This document shows, one piece after another, positions 35,895 through 44,935 of a stretch of DNA of 64,000 nucleotides; the first letter of the stretch is position 1; the number at the start of each line of letters is the position of its first letter. Under the pieces are notes generated by a model. The model did no database searches, was not told the DNA's origin, and worked only from the letters and a program-made list of their open reading frames with translations. A program made the position numbers and the translations under genes. Origin of the DNA: Burkholderia savannae (GTDB lineage: Bacteria > Pseudomonadota > Gammaproteobacteria > Burkholderiales > Burkholderiaceae); the NCBI RefSeq assembly GCF_001524445.2, contig NZ_CP013417.1, positions 3,100,001 to 3,164,000 on the forward strand, read 5' to 3'.

Positions 35895-36866
35895 ATGACC
35901 CTTGCCGCCACGTCGCGCGCGCCGCTGCGCGCGCTTGCCCCTTCATCGCGCCCGGCGCGCTCGCCGCTCACGCTTCGCTCGTCGCCGCTGCTGCGCGCGG
36001 CGCGCGCGCTCGCCGCCGGAGCCGCCGCGCTCGCGTTCGCGGGCGCCGCGTTCGCGCAGAACGCGGCCGTCAAGATCGTCGCCGCCGAGAATTTCTACGG
36101 CGACGTCGCGAAGCAGATCGGCGGCGCGCACGTCGCGGTGTCGAGCGTCCTCAGCAATCCGGATCAGGACCCGCATCTGTTCGAAGCGAGCCCGAAGGTC
36201 GCGCGCGAGCTGCAGCGCGCGGACCTCGTGATCTACAACGGCGCCGACTACGATCCGTGGATGGCGAAGCTCCTCGCCGCGTCGAAGAACGCGAAGCGCA
36301 CGATCGTCGTCGTCGCCGAGCTCGTCGGCAGGAAGGCGGGCGACAACCCGCACCTGTGGTATGACCCGGCGACGATGCCCGCCGCCGCGCGCGCGCTCGC
36401 CGCGGCGCTCGGTTCGGCGGACCCCGCGCACAAGGCCGAGTACGACGCGAATCTGGCGAGGTTCGTCGCGTCGATGAAGCCGGTCGACGCGAAGGTCGCC
36501 GAGCTGCGCGCACGCTACAAGGGCGCGCCCGTGACCGCGACGGAGCCCGTGTTCGGCTACATGGCCGACGCGATCGGGCTCGACATGCGCAATCAGCGCT
36601 TCCAGCTCGCGACGATGAACAATACCGAGGCGAGCCCCGCCGACGTCGCCGCGTTCGAGAACGATCTGAAGAAGCGCCAGGTGCGCGTGCTGATCTACAA
36701 CAGCCAGGCGGTCGAGCCGATGACGAAGCGGATGTTGAAGCTCGCGCAGGACGCGCGCGTGCCGAGCGTGAGCGTCACCGAGACGCAGCCCGCCGGCAAG
36801 ACCTTCCAGCAATGGATGCTCGCCCAGCTCGACGCGCTCGCGGCGGCGCTCGGCCAGCGCCCGTAA
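35895..36866 (+). CDS. znuA: Zinc/metal ABC transporter periplasmic binding protein
   Basis: 323 residues, cluster A-I metal binding protein with a long basic N-terminus leading to a signal peptide (hydrophobic core about 37-54, ending AFA-Q). Likely ligands H94 (DQDPHLFE) and H153 (NPHLWYDP) are visible. At the third position, where ZnuA proteins have histidine, this one has E217 (TATEPVFGYM). The histidine-rich loop common in ZnuA is missing. The zinc role rests on zur and the operon; another divalent metal cannot be excluded. Confidence 0.87.
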   Translation: MTLAATSRAPLRALAPSSRPARSPLTLRSSPLLRAARALAAGAAALAFAGAAFAQNAAVKIVAAENFYGDVAKQIGGAHVAVSSVLSNPDQDPHLFEASPKVARELQRADLVIYNGADYDPWMAKLLAASKNAKRTIVVVAELVGRKAGDNPHLWYDPATMPAAARALAAALGSADPAHKAEYDANLARFVASMKPVDAKVAELRARYKGAPVTATEPVFGYMADAIGLDMRNQRFQLATMNNTEASPADVAAFENDLKKRQVRVLIYNSQAVEPMTKRMLKLAQDARVPSVSVTETQPAGKTFQQWMLAQLDALAAALGQRP

Positions 36867-36890
36867 CGAACGTCTAGCAACGGCCACGAC

Positions 36891-37787
36891 ATGACCCACC
36901 CCAGGCATGCGCTCGAACTCGATCACGTGACGCTCGCGCTCGGCGGCCGCACGATCCTGCGCGACGCGAGCTTCGCCGTCGAGCCGGGCGAATTCGTCGG
37001 CGTGCTCGGGCCGAACGGCGCGGGCAAGACGACGCTGATGCGCGCGCTGCTCGGCCTCGTGCCCGCGCAATCCGGCTCGATTCGCGTCGCGGGCGAGCCC
37101 GTCGCGCGCGGCAATCCGGCGATCGGCTACATGCCGCAGGTTCGCAGCGCGCTCGCCGGACGCCGCGTGCGCGGCCGCGATTTCGTCGCGACGGCGGCGG
37201 ACGGCCATCGCTGGGGGCTGCCCCACGCGAGCGCCGCGATCGCCGCCGACGTCGACCGCGTGCTCGAGCTCGTCGGCGCGACGGCGCTCGCGAAGCGGCC
37301 GCTGTCCGAGCTGTCGGGCGGCGAGCGCCAGCGCCTGCTGCTCGCGCAATGCCTGCTCGGCGCGCCGAAGCTCCTGCTGCTCGACGAGCCGCTCATCAGC
37401 CTCGATCCGAACCATCAGCGCGGCGTCGTCGAGCTCGTGCGGCGCGTGCAGCGCGAGCTCGGCATCACCGTGCTGTTCTCCGCGCACGAGCTCAATCCGC
37501 TCTTGAACGCGCTCGACCGCGTGCTGTATCTCGGCAACGGCGTCGCGGCGCTCGGCACCGTCGACGAGGTGATCACGAAGCCCGTGCTGTCGCGCCTGTA
37601 CGGCTCGCCGATCGACGTGATGCGCGTGAACGGCCGCATCTTCGTGATGTCGGGCGACGTCGAAGTCGAGAAGCACGATCACGGGCACGAGGACGAGCAC
37701 GACCACGATCATGGCCACGGCCACGATCACGCGCACGGCCGCGGGCACGCGCGTTCACACGGCGGCAGGCGCACACACGATGTTTGA
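36891..37787 (+). CDS. znuC: Zinc ABC transporter ATPase with histidine-rich tail
   Basis: 298 residues. Walker A GPNGAGKTT (40-48), signature LSGGERQR (near 141) and LLLLDEPLISLDP are intact. The last 42 residues (257-298) contain 13 histidines alternating with Asp, Glu and Gly, an obvious metal-binding tail on the cytosolic side. ZnuC proteins normally end earlier. It starts 24 bases after znuA and overlaps znuB by eight bases. Confidence 0.93.
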   Translation: MTHPRHALELDHVTLALGGRTILRDASFAVEPGEFVGVLGPNGAGKTTLMRALLGLVPAQSGSIRVAGEPVARGNPAIGYMPQVRSALAGRRVRGRDFVATAADGHRWGLPHASAAIAADVDRVLELVGATALAKRPLSELSGGERQRLLLAQCLLGAPKLLLLDEPLISLDPNHQRGVVELVRRVQRELGITVLFSAHELNPLLNALDRVLYLGNGVAALGTVDEVITKPVLSRLYGSPIDVMRVNGRIFVMSGDVEVEKHDHGHEDEHDHDHGHGHDHAHGRGHARSHGGRRTHDV

Positions 37788-38571
37788 ATACGAATTCATG
37801 ATCAACGCGTTCGCGGCGGCGGGGATCGTCGCCGTGCTCGCGGGCGTCGTCGGCTATTTCCTCGTGCTGCGCGGGCAGACGTTCGCGGGCCACGCGCTGT
37901 CGCACGTCGGCTTCACCGGCGCGACGGGCGCGGCGCTCTTCGGCCTGTCGCCGATCTGGGGGATGATCGGCTTCACGCTCGCCGCGGGCATCAGCATGGG
38001 CGCGCTCGGCGAGCGGCTCGCGGGCCGCGACGTCGCGATCGGCGTGACCCTGTCCGTCGCGCTCGGGTGCGGCTTGCTGTTCCTGCATTTCTACACGAGC
38101 TATGCGACGCAGGTCACGGCGCTCCTGTTCGGCAACGTGCTCGGCGTGAGCCACGCGACGCTCGTCGTGCTCGCCGCGATCGGCGCCGTGAGCCTCGCCG
38201 CGCTCGCGGCGATCGCGCGCCCGCTCCTCTTCGCGTCGCTGCAGCCGGAGCTCGCGGAGGCGAAAGGCGTGTCGCTGCGGCTCGTGTCGATCCTGTTCCT
38301 GTCGATCTGCGCGCTCGCCGTCGCCGCGTGCACGCAGATCGTCGGCGTGCTGCTCGTGTTCACGCTGCTCGTCGGGCCGGCCGCCGCCGCGCAAAACCTC
38401 GCGGCGCGCCTGTCGACGGGCGTCTGGCTCGCGGCCGCGTTCGCGCTCGGCCAGGCATGGCTCGGCATCACGCTCGCGTACTACACCGACTGGCCGACGA
38501 GCTTCTGGATCACCGCGCTGTCGGCGGCCGTGTACGGCACGAGCCTCGTCGGAAGACGGCGTCACGCGTGA
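37780..38571 (+). CDS. znuB: Zinc ABC transporter permease
   Basis: 263 residues, ABC-3 family with seven to eight transmembrane segments (MINAFAAAGIVAVLAGVVGYFLVLRG onward; GHALSHVGFTGATGA is the conserved first loop). The ATG at 37780 overlaps the znuC end by eight bases, so it is translated with it. It forms the membrane channel of the ZnuABC importer and is last in the zur operon, followed by a terminator. Confidence 0.93.
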   Translation: MFEYEFMINAFAAAGIVAVLAGVVGYFLVLRGQTFAGHALSHVGFTGATGAALFGLSPIWGMIGFTLAAGISMGALGERLAGRDVAIGVTLSVALGCGLLFLHFYTSYATQVTALLFGNVLGVSHATLVVLAAIGAVSLAALAAIARPLLFASLQPELAEAKGVSLRLVSILFLSICALAVAACTQIVGVLLVFTLLVGPAAAAQNLAARLSTGVWLAAAFALGQAWLGITLAYYTDWPTSFWITALSAAVYGTSLVGRRRHA

Positions 38572-38667
38572 CGCGCGACGGCGCGCGATGACGCGCGCGG
38601 CGGCGCGCGCCGTGCCGTCACGCGTGGTGTCCTGCCGTGCCGTCACGCGCCGCGCCCGGCCGATGAA

Positions 38668-38705
38668 AAAAGCCCGCACCGCTCCTTCGAGCCGTGCGGG
38701 CTTTT
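38668..38705. terminator. Bidirectional rho-independent terminator, znuB / fghA
   Basis: AAAAGCCCGCAC (38668-38679) pairs perfectly with GTGCGGGCTTTT (38694-38705) around a 14-base loop. A and T runs on both flanks allow use from both converging operons. Confidence 0.9.
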
Positions 38706-38767
38706 CGTTGCCGCATCGCGGCGCGCGATCGGGCTGGGCTTATTGAGCTTATCGCGCGCTCATCGGT

Positions 38768-39616
38768 TCATCGCCCCAGCACGCGCGCGTGATGCGCGAT
38801 GTGATCGGCGATGAACGTCGAGATGAAGTAATAGCCGTGGTCGTAGCCTTCGTGGCGGCGCAGCGTGAGCGGCTGTCCCGCCGCGCGGCACGCGGCTTCG
38901 AACACGTCCGGGTTCAGTTGCGTCGGCAGGAACTGGTCGGCGAGCCCCTGATCGATCAGGATGCCTTCGTCGAAACGCTTCGCGCCCGCGCGCGCGACGA
39001 GTTCGCTCGCGTCGTACTGCTTCCACGCTGCGCGATCGGCGCCCAGATAGCCGGACAACGCCTTCTCGCCCCACGGGCAGCGCGACGGCGCGGCGATCGG
39101 CGCGAACGCCGACACCGACCGATACACGTGCGGATTGCGCAGCGCGAGCACGAGCGCGCCGTGGCCGCCCATCGAGTGGCCGAAGATGCCGAGCCGCGCG
39201 CCGTCGATCGGCAGCCCGGCCGTCGCGATCTCGCGCAGCTCGTCGACGACGTACGAATCCATCCGCCAGTGCGCGGCCCACGGCGCCTCGGTCGCATTCA
39301 CGTAGAAGCCCGCGCCGACGCCGAAGTCCCACGCGTCGGCCTCGCCCGGCACGCCCGCGCCGCGCGGGCTCGTATCGGGCGCAACGAGCGCGATCCCGTG
39401 CTGCGCGGCGAAACGCTGCGCGCCCGCCTTGATCGCGAACGTCTCTTCCGTGCACGTGAGCCCCGCGAGGTAGAACAGCGCCGGCACGCGGCCGTGCGCC
39501 GCCTGCGGCGGCAGGTACGCGGAGAACTTCATCGGCAGTCCGATCGTCTTCGATTCGTGCCGATAGAAGCGCTGCTCGCCGCCATGACATGCATGCGACG
39601 AAACGAGTTCAAGCAT
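38768..39616 (-). CDS. fghA: S-formylglutathione hydrolase
   Basis: 282 residues, esterase D family. The nucleophile elbow GHSMG has S148, followed by DQGLADQFL (acid) and HEGYDHGYYF (histidine). It hydrolyses S-formylglutathione to formate and glutathione, completing formaldehyde detoxification begun by the dehydrogenase encoded upstream. The ATG at 39616 gives MLELVSSHACHGGEQ, the usual start. The 273 bases separating it from frmA hold no gene but two copies of CGCTCCCATCCGAAGCC (39804 and 39868). Confidence 0.94.
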   Translation of the reverse strand: MLELVSSHACHGGEQRFYRHESKTIGLPMKFSAYLPPQAAHGRVPALFYLAGLTCTEETFAIKAGAQRFAAQHGIALVAPDTSPRGAGVPGEADAWDFGVGAGFYVNATEAPWAAHWRMDSYVVDELREIATAGLPIDGARLGIFGHSMGGHGALVLALRNPHVYRSVSAFAPIAAPSRCPWGEKALSGYLGADRAAWKQYDASELVARAGAKRFDEGILIDQGLADQFLPTQLNPDVFEAACRAAGQPLTLRRHEGYDHGYYFISTFIADHIAHHARVLGR

Positions 39617-39889
39617 CGTTCTCTCCTGTCGACCCGGCGCTCGAGCGCCGGGTCCAATCCCGTTCAGAGCGGTTGGCGCCGCAGCGCGCATGTCAGCCGG
39701 ATATCGGCCGGACGTCGGCCGAAGCGAGCGACCGAGCGCCGGGTCCGGCCCCTGCAAAGCCGGGAGCGCGTCGGCGTCGGCCCCAGCCCAGCGCTTCGCG
39801 CGCCGCTCCCATCCGAAGCCGTCGCTCGGATGCCGAACGGACGCTGCGCTGACTTGTGCGCCGCGCCCGCTCCCATCCGAAGCCCGCGA

Positions 39890-40996
39890 TCAATACAGCA
39901 CCACCGAGCGGATCGATTCGCCCGTCTTCATCAGGTCGAAGCCGTCGTTGATCTTCTCGAGCGGCAGCGTGTGCGTGATCAGATCGTCGATGTTGAGCTT
40001 GCCTTCCATGTACCAGTCGACGATCTTCGGCACGTCGGTGCGGCCACGCGCGCCGCCGAACGCCGAGCCCTTCCATTCGCGGCCCGTCACGAGCTGGAAC
40101 GGCCGCGTGCTGATCTCCTCGCCCGCCGCCGCGACGCCGATGATGAAAGACTGGCCCCAGCCCTTGTGCGTGCACTCGAGCGCCTGGCGCATCACCTTCA
40201 CGTTGCCGATGCATTCGAACGAATAGTCCGCGCCGCCGTCCGTGAGCTGCACGATGTGATCGACCACGTTCTCGACCTCGTTCGGATTGACGAAGTGCGT
40301 CATCCCGAACTTCTTCGCGAGCTCGACGCGCTTCGGGTTGATGTCGACGCCGATGATCTTGTCCGCGCCCACCATCCTCGCGCCCTGGATCACATTGAGG
40401 CCGATCCCGCCGAGGCCGAACACCACGACGTTCGCGCCCGCCTCGACCTTCGCCGAGTACACCACCGCGCCCACGCCCGTCGTCACGCCGCAGCCGATGT
40501 AGCAGATCTTGTCGAACGGCGCGTCCTCGCGCACCTTCGCGACCGCGATCTCGGGGACGACGATGTAGTTCGAGAACGTCGACGTGCCCATGTAGTGGAA
40601 GATCGGCTTGCCGCCGATCGAGAAGCGCGACGTCGCGTCCGGCATCAGGCCGCGCCCTTGCGTCGCGCGGATCTTCTGGCACAGGTTCGTCTTGCGCGAC
40701 AGGCAGAACTTGCACTCGCGGCATTCGGGCGTGTAGAGCGGAATCACGTGATCGCCCTTCTTCACTGTACCGACGCCCGGCCCGACGTCGACGACGACGC
40801 CCGCGCCCTCGTGCCCGAGGATCGCCGGGAAGATGCCTTCCGGGTCCGCGCCGGACAGCGTGTAGTAGTCGGTGTGGCAGATGCCCGTCGCCTTCACTTC
40901 GATCAGCACCTCGCCCGCGCGCGGACCGTCGAGATCGACTTCTTCGATCGTCAGCGGTTCGCCCGCCTTCCAGGCGATCGCGGCTTTCGTTTTCAT
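39890..40996 (-). CDS. frmA: S-(hydroxymethyl)glutathione dehydrogenase (class III alcohol dehydrogenase)
   Basis: 368 residues, zinc MDR family. Catalytic zinc ligands are C40 (ATGICHTD) and the GHEGAG segment (H62, E63), structural zinc cysteines are C92, C95, C98 and C106, and the NAD loop is GLGGIG. The ATG at 40996 has GGAG upstream. It oxidises the spontaneous formaldehyde-glutathione adduct to S-formylglutathione, the substrate of FghA encoded next. No FrmR-type repressor is adjacent. Confidence 0.95.
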   Translation of the reverse strand: MKTKAAIAWKAGEPLTIEEVDLDGPRAGEVLIEVKATGICHTDYYTLSGADPEGIFPAILGHEGAGVVVDVGPGVGTVKKGDHVIPLYTPECRECKFCLSRKTNLCQKIRATQGRGLMPDATSRFSIGGKPIFHYMGTSTFSNYIVVPEIAVAKVREDAPFDKICYIGCGVTTGVGAVVYSAKVEAGANVVVFGLGGIGLNVIQGARMVGADKIIGVDINPKRVELAKKFGMTHFVNPNEVENVVDHIVQLTDGGADYSFECIGNVKVMRQALECTHKGWGQSFIIGVAAAGEEISTRPFQLVTGREWKGSAFGGARGRTDVPKIVDWYMEGKLNIDDLITHTLPLEKINDGFDLMKTGESIRSVVLY

Positions 40997-41639
40997 GCGT
41001 GTTCTCCGGAGAAATAACTGGGTTGAGTGCCCCAAAGTGTATCCGCATGCGCGGCCGGCCCGGCGGCAGCGGGTGGGAAATTGGCAGGAATCGGCGGAAA
41101 GTTGTCAGGGCCCGGCGGCCGTCGCGGCGGCCGTTCCGCTCGCGCCGCCCTGCGTGCGGCCGAGCGCGCGCGTGCGCCGGCCGAATGCGCGACGCGCGGC
41201 AAAGCAGCCGGCGCATCCGCGAGCGCGAGCGCGCCCGCCGGCCGGACGCGCGGCCCGTGATTGCACCCCAACTCGCGAATGCGCGGCCGGCCGTCAGCGG
41301 CGTGATCGGCACAACACGGCTGAACGGCGCAAAGACGGGCGAACGAAATGAACGCGGACGAGCGCCGCAGACGGCGAAGGCGCGCGAGCAGCCCGCGCAT
41401 GCGCGCCGGCGATCAAGGGGCGATGCTCGCCGGACGAAGCGCGCATCGCGCCCAACGCCGGCCCCGGCCGCGCCCGCCGGCCGGACATGCTCGCGAGCGA
41501 CGGCAATCGCGAGCGAGGCAACCGTGCGCCGCTACGCTACGCGGCGTGGCGTGGCGTGGCGTGGCGCGGCAAGCGATCGTCCCGACCGATGAAGTGGGTT
41601 AAGATCGGCGCGGTCTCGGCAAGTCGATGGTGAAGCAGC
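40997..41639. other. Divergent gap frmA / GlxA-type regulator
   Basis: 643 GC-rich bases without a credible gene. It must contain the frmA promoter at the left and the regulator promoter at the right. Four GTGGC units form a short array at 41546-41565. Confidence 0.4.
41546..41565. repeat. Pentamer array (GTGGC)4
   Basis: Four perfect 5-base units followed by a one-base variant GCGGC, 74 bases before the AraC-family gene. Confidence 0.8.
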
Positions 41640-42683
41640 ATGGCAGCGGAAATTCCCCTCCGACATCGCACGACGACCGTCGATGTCGTGATCTATCCGG
41701 GATTCAAGGCGATCGAGGCCGTCGGCGTCATCAACGTGTTCGATTACGCGAACGCGCGGCTCGCGGCCGCCGGGCTCCCGCCCGTCTACGATCTGCAGAT
41801 CGCCGCGCCCGCGAAGGGCGCGGTCAAGTCCGACACCCTCATCGTGCTCGAAGCGACCAAGGCGATCGACACCCTCGCCGTGCCGGACACGGCGATCGTC
41901 GTCGGCGCGCGGGATATCGAGCGCGCGCTGCGCGACACGTCGATGCTCGTCGGATGGTGCCGCGACGTGTCGGGCAGGATCGGCCGGATGGTGGGGCTGT
42001 GCTCGGGCTGCTTCTTTCTCGCCGAGTCCGGGATGCTCGACGGCCGCCGCGCGACGACGCACTGGAGCGTCGCCCACACGCTGCAGGCGCGCTATCCGGC
42101 CGTGAAGGTGGAACCCGACGCCATTTTCGTGCGGGAAGGCAACGTGTGGACGTCGGCGGGCGTGACGGCCGGCCTCGATCTCGCGCTCGCGATGGTCGAG
42201 GAGGATCTCGGCCGCGACATCGCGCTCGCCGTCGCGCGCGATCTCGTGATCTATCTGAAGCGGCCCGGCGGACAATCGCAGTTCAGCGTGTATCTGGCGA
42301 GCCAGATGACCGCGCATTCGTCGATCCGCGACGTTCAGGACTGGATTCTGAATTCGCTCGGCGAGCGTCTGAGCGTCGCGCAGCTCGCGAAGCGCGCCGC
42401 GATGAGCGAGCGCAACTTCATCCGCGTCTTCGTGCGGGAAACCGGCTATCGCCCGGCCGAATTCATCGAAATCGCACGGCTCGAAAAGGCGCGCCGCATG
42501 CTCGAGCAGGAGGAACTGCCGCTCAAGACGGTCGCCGTGCGCAGCGGGTTCCATTCCGACGATCAACTGCGGCGCGTGTTCGTGCGCCGCCTCGGCGTGA
42601 CGCCCGGCGCTTACCGCGAACGTTTCTCGGGCACCGGCGTACGCGACGCGGCCGCGAGCGAAGGCGCGGACTTCACGGACTGA
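41640..42683 (+). CDS. GlxA-family AraC-type regulator (DJ-1/PfpI plus HTH)
   Basis: 347 residues: an N-terminal DJ-1/PfpI-like domain (about 12-200) with the elbow cysteine C121 in GLCSGCFFLAESG, then a C-terminal AraC helix-turn-helix pair (about 230-325: LSVAQLAKRAAMSERNFIRVF and LPLKTVAVRSGFHSDDQLRRVF). Members control catabolism of quaternary amines, arginine and other compounds; the effector here is unknown. It is followed by a 10-bp perfect hairpin at 42740-42762 and converges on an FGGY kinase gene. Confidence 0.88.
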   Translation: MAAEIPLRHRTTTVDVVIYPGFKAIEAVGVINVFDYANARLAAAGLPPVYDLQIAAPAKGAVKSDTLIVLEATKAIDTLAVPDTAIVVGARDIERALRDTSMLVGWCRDVSGRIGRMVGLCSGCFFLAESGMLDGRRATTHWSVAHTLQARYPAVKVEPDAIFVREGNVWTSAGVTAGLDLALAMVEEDLGRDIALAVARDLVIYLKRPGGQSQFSVYLASQMTAHSSIRDVQDWILNSLGERLSVAQLAKRAAMSERNFIRVFVRETGYRPAEFIEIARLEKARRMLEQEELPLKTVAVRSGFHSDDQLRRVFVRRLGVTPGAYRERFSGTGVRDAAASEGADFTD

Positions 42684-43101
42684 AGCGCGGGCCGCGGCGA
42701 GCGCGGCGACGGTTCCCGGAATCCCGGACGGACCGCTCCCGGCGGCGCGCCCCGCGCCGCCGCCGTCCGGTCTTGCCGGCGGCGCGGCGGCGATGCAATT
42801 CGCGCGGCGCATACGTCGATTCGACGACGACGCGCGTGTCGCGCCGACCGGCATCGCCGTCGCCGCCCCGCCAACGCAACCGCAACGCACCGGCAACACC
42901 CCGGCAACGCTTGCGCGCCCGTGCCGAACCACCGATCTCCGAGCATGCTGCCGGCAAAAACGCCTGCGCCGCCGCGGTACCCCGGCCTTCCCCGCGGCAC
43001 CGCGTCGACGCGGCGCACGCGGCGCACGCATCGCGTTCACGACAATGATCACATCGCACGGACCGAATCGGCATCGCCGCCCGCCGCAGCGGCGGCCATA
43101 T
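42684..43101. other. Convergent gap with hairpin
   Basis: 418 bases, no gene seen. CGGCGGCGCG (42740-42749) and CGCGCCGCCG (42753-42762) form a perfect 10-bp stem with a three-base loop, possibly ending the AraC-family transcript, though without a T run. Confidence 0.4.
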
Positions 43102-44526
43102 TCAAATGCCCGTGTCGAACCACGCTTCGGTCCGCCGATACAGATCGACGAAGCGCGCATGGCGCGCGGCGAGCGCGGCATCGTGCCCGGGCTTGGCGAC
43201 GCATGTCGCGCCCGGCCCGAGCGCGACGAGCTCCGTCGCGCGCCAGTGTTCCGCGGCGACGCCGCCGAGCAGCGCCGCACCGCGCGCGGCGGCGTCCGCG
43301 CCCTCGACTGCGTGCAGTTCGACGTCGAGCGCGTCGGCCAGCAGTTGCCGCCAGCGCGGATCGACCGAGCCGCCGCCCGCGAGCCGCAGCGCGCGCACGG
43401 GCGAGCCGTCCGCGCGGATCGCATCGAGCCCCGCGCGCAGCGCGAACGCGACGCCCTCGAACGCCGCGCGCATCAAAGCGCCGCGCGAATCGCCGAGCGA
43501 CAGGCCGAGCCAGCCGCCGCGCGCAGCGGGATTCATCCACGGCGAGCGTTCGCCCGTCAGGTACGGCAGGAAGCTGATCTGCGCGGCCGCGTGAGCGCCG
43601 AACGCATCGTCGTACGCGGCGCGCCAATCCGGATAGACGAGCCAGCCGCGCGCCGATTCGAGCGCGATCCCGACGTTCTGCATCGCGGCCATCGTGTAAT
43701 AGCGCGCGCCGCCCGCCGCACGATAACGGTGCAGGCCCGCGCGCGGCGCGGCGCCCTGCGCGGTCAGCACGACAATCTGGCCGCCCGTGCCGGTCGTCAG
43801 CAGCGCGTCGCCGTCGCGCGCGAGGCCGCTGCCGAGCGCCGCGCACGGCGTATCGCCCGCGCCCGTCGCGAGCGCGACGTCTGCCGGCAGCCCGAGCGCG
43901 CGCGCCGCGTCGGCCGACAACGCGCCGCACCGCGCATCCGATGCACGCGGCGCGGCGAACAGCGCGCGCGGCAGGCCGAGCGATGCGATCAGCGCATCGT
44001 CCCAGTCTCCGTCCGGGCCGGCGAGCGCGGTCGCGCACGCGTCGGACGGATCGCTCGCGACGTCGCCGCCCAGCGCGACGCGCAGCCAGTCCTTCGGCTG
44101 CAGCGCCCAGCGCGCGGCGCGCAGCACATCCGGCTCGTGCGCGGCGAGCCACGCGAGAAGCGGCCCCGCCATGCCCGGCGACACGGGATTCGGCGACGCG
44201 GGCCAGCGCGCGACGAGCGCGGTCGCGCGCGCGTCCGGCCACAGCATCGCGGGCCGCAGCGCGCGGCCGCACGCGTCGGCCAGCACGACGCCGTGCATCT
44301 GCCCCGACAAGCCGATCGCCCGCACCTGCGCGCGCTCGTGCTCGGGCAGCCGCCTGGCCGCGTCGACGAGCGCGCGCCACCACGCGGCGACGTCGATCTC
44401 CGCCCAGCCGGGCTGCGGCGTCGCGACCGCATACGCGGCGCCCGACGACGCGCGCACGCGGCCGTCGCCGTCGACGATCGCGAGCTTGAGAGAACCGGTC
44501 CCCAGATCGATGCCGAGAAATCGCAT
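43102..44526 (-). CDS. FGGY-family carbohydrate kinase, xylulokinase-like
   Basis: 474 residues. MRFLGIDLGTGSLKLAIVD is the phosphate loop and GLSGQMHGVVLAD the sugar-binding MH region, as in XylB; TGAGDTPCAALGSG and LTTGTGGQIVV lie in the second domain. It differs widely from the XylB at 18759-20240, so it is not a recent duplicate. No dehydrogenase or isomerase gene is next to it; it is an orphan kinase, with the substrate likely xylulose or a similar ketose. Confidence 0.85.
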   Translation of the reverse strand: MRFLGIDLGTGSLKLAIVDGDGRVRASSGAAYAVATPQPGWAEIDVAAWWRALVDAARRLPEHERAQVRAIGLSGQMHGVVLADACGRALRPAMLWPDARATALVARWPASPNPVSPGMAGPLLAWLAAHEPDVLRAARWALQPKDWLRVALGGDVASDPSDACATALAGPDGDWDDALIASLGLPRALFAAPRASDARCGALSADAARALGLPADVALATGAGDTPCAALGSGLARDGDALLTTGTGGQIVVLTAQGAAPRAGLHRYRAAGGARYYTMAAMQNVGIALESARGWLVYPDWRAAYDDAFGAHAAAQISFLPYLTGERSPWMNPAARGGWLGLSLGDSRGALMRAAFEGVAFALRAGLDAIRADGSPVRALRLAGGGSVDPRWRQLLADALDVELHAVEGADAAARGAALLGGVAAEHWRATELVALGPGATCVAKPGHDAALAARHARFVDLYRRTEAWFDTGI

Positions 44527-44935
44527 AACGGAACATGGATTCGAATGAGCCGACGCCGATGATAACCGCCCTGCCCGGCCGCGCCCGCACGATCGGCATC
44601 CGCGGCCCGGATGCGCGTTCAAGCCGGCTGGAAGCGGCTCGTCGCGGGTTAACCCAGTGCGGCTTTCGCGCATCGCGCGCGGCCACTATGCCGGCCAGCC
44701 GATACAGACCATAAACCAGACGATATTTGGCGACGTCGACCGATCAATATTGAACGGCGATAAAACCGGGACACCCACTCCAGCCGCAGGCCCCCGTGAT
44801 GAACGCACCGCTGTCCGACGCACGGCGCGCATATCGACGCAGCAAAGCACGGAATAGAAACCAGCGCTCTTGTTGCGATTCGTCAATGCGCATAACGTTG
44901 AACCATCTTCAAAACAAGATCATGGAGTGAGACAG
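44527..44935. other. Divergent gap kinase / NCS2 transporter with AT-rich palindrome
   Basis: 409 bases with no gene. An AT-richer part (44690-44770) contains TCAATATTGA, a 10-bp palindrome at 44744-44753. Just before the transporter start, ATCTT and AAGAT (about 44904-44920) could form a small stem next to the ribosome site GGAG (44924). Confidence 0.4.

Noticed and set aside
39804..39884. Two 17-base direct repeats as an attachment or insertion scar
   Set aside because: Only two short copies 64 bases apart between frmA and fghA, with no mobile gene or other boundary sign.
44870..44935. Longer N-terminus for the NCS2 permease from the ATG at 44870
   Set aside because: The downstream ATG at 44936 has a proper ribosome site and the family N-terminus; the extension covers the possible leader stem.
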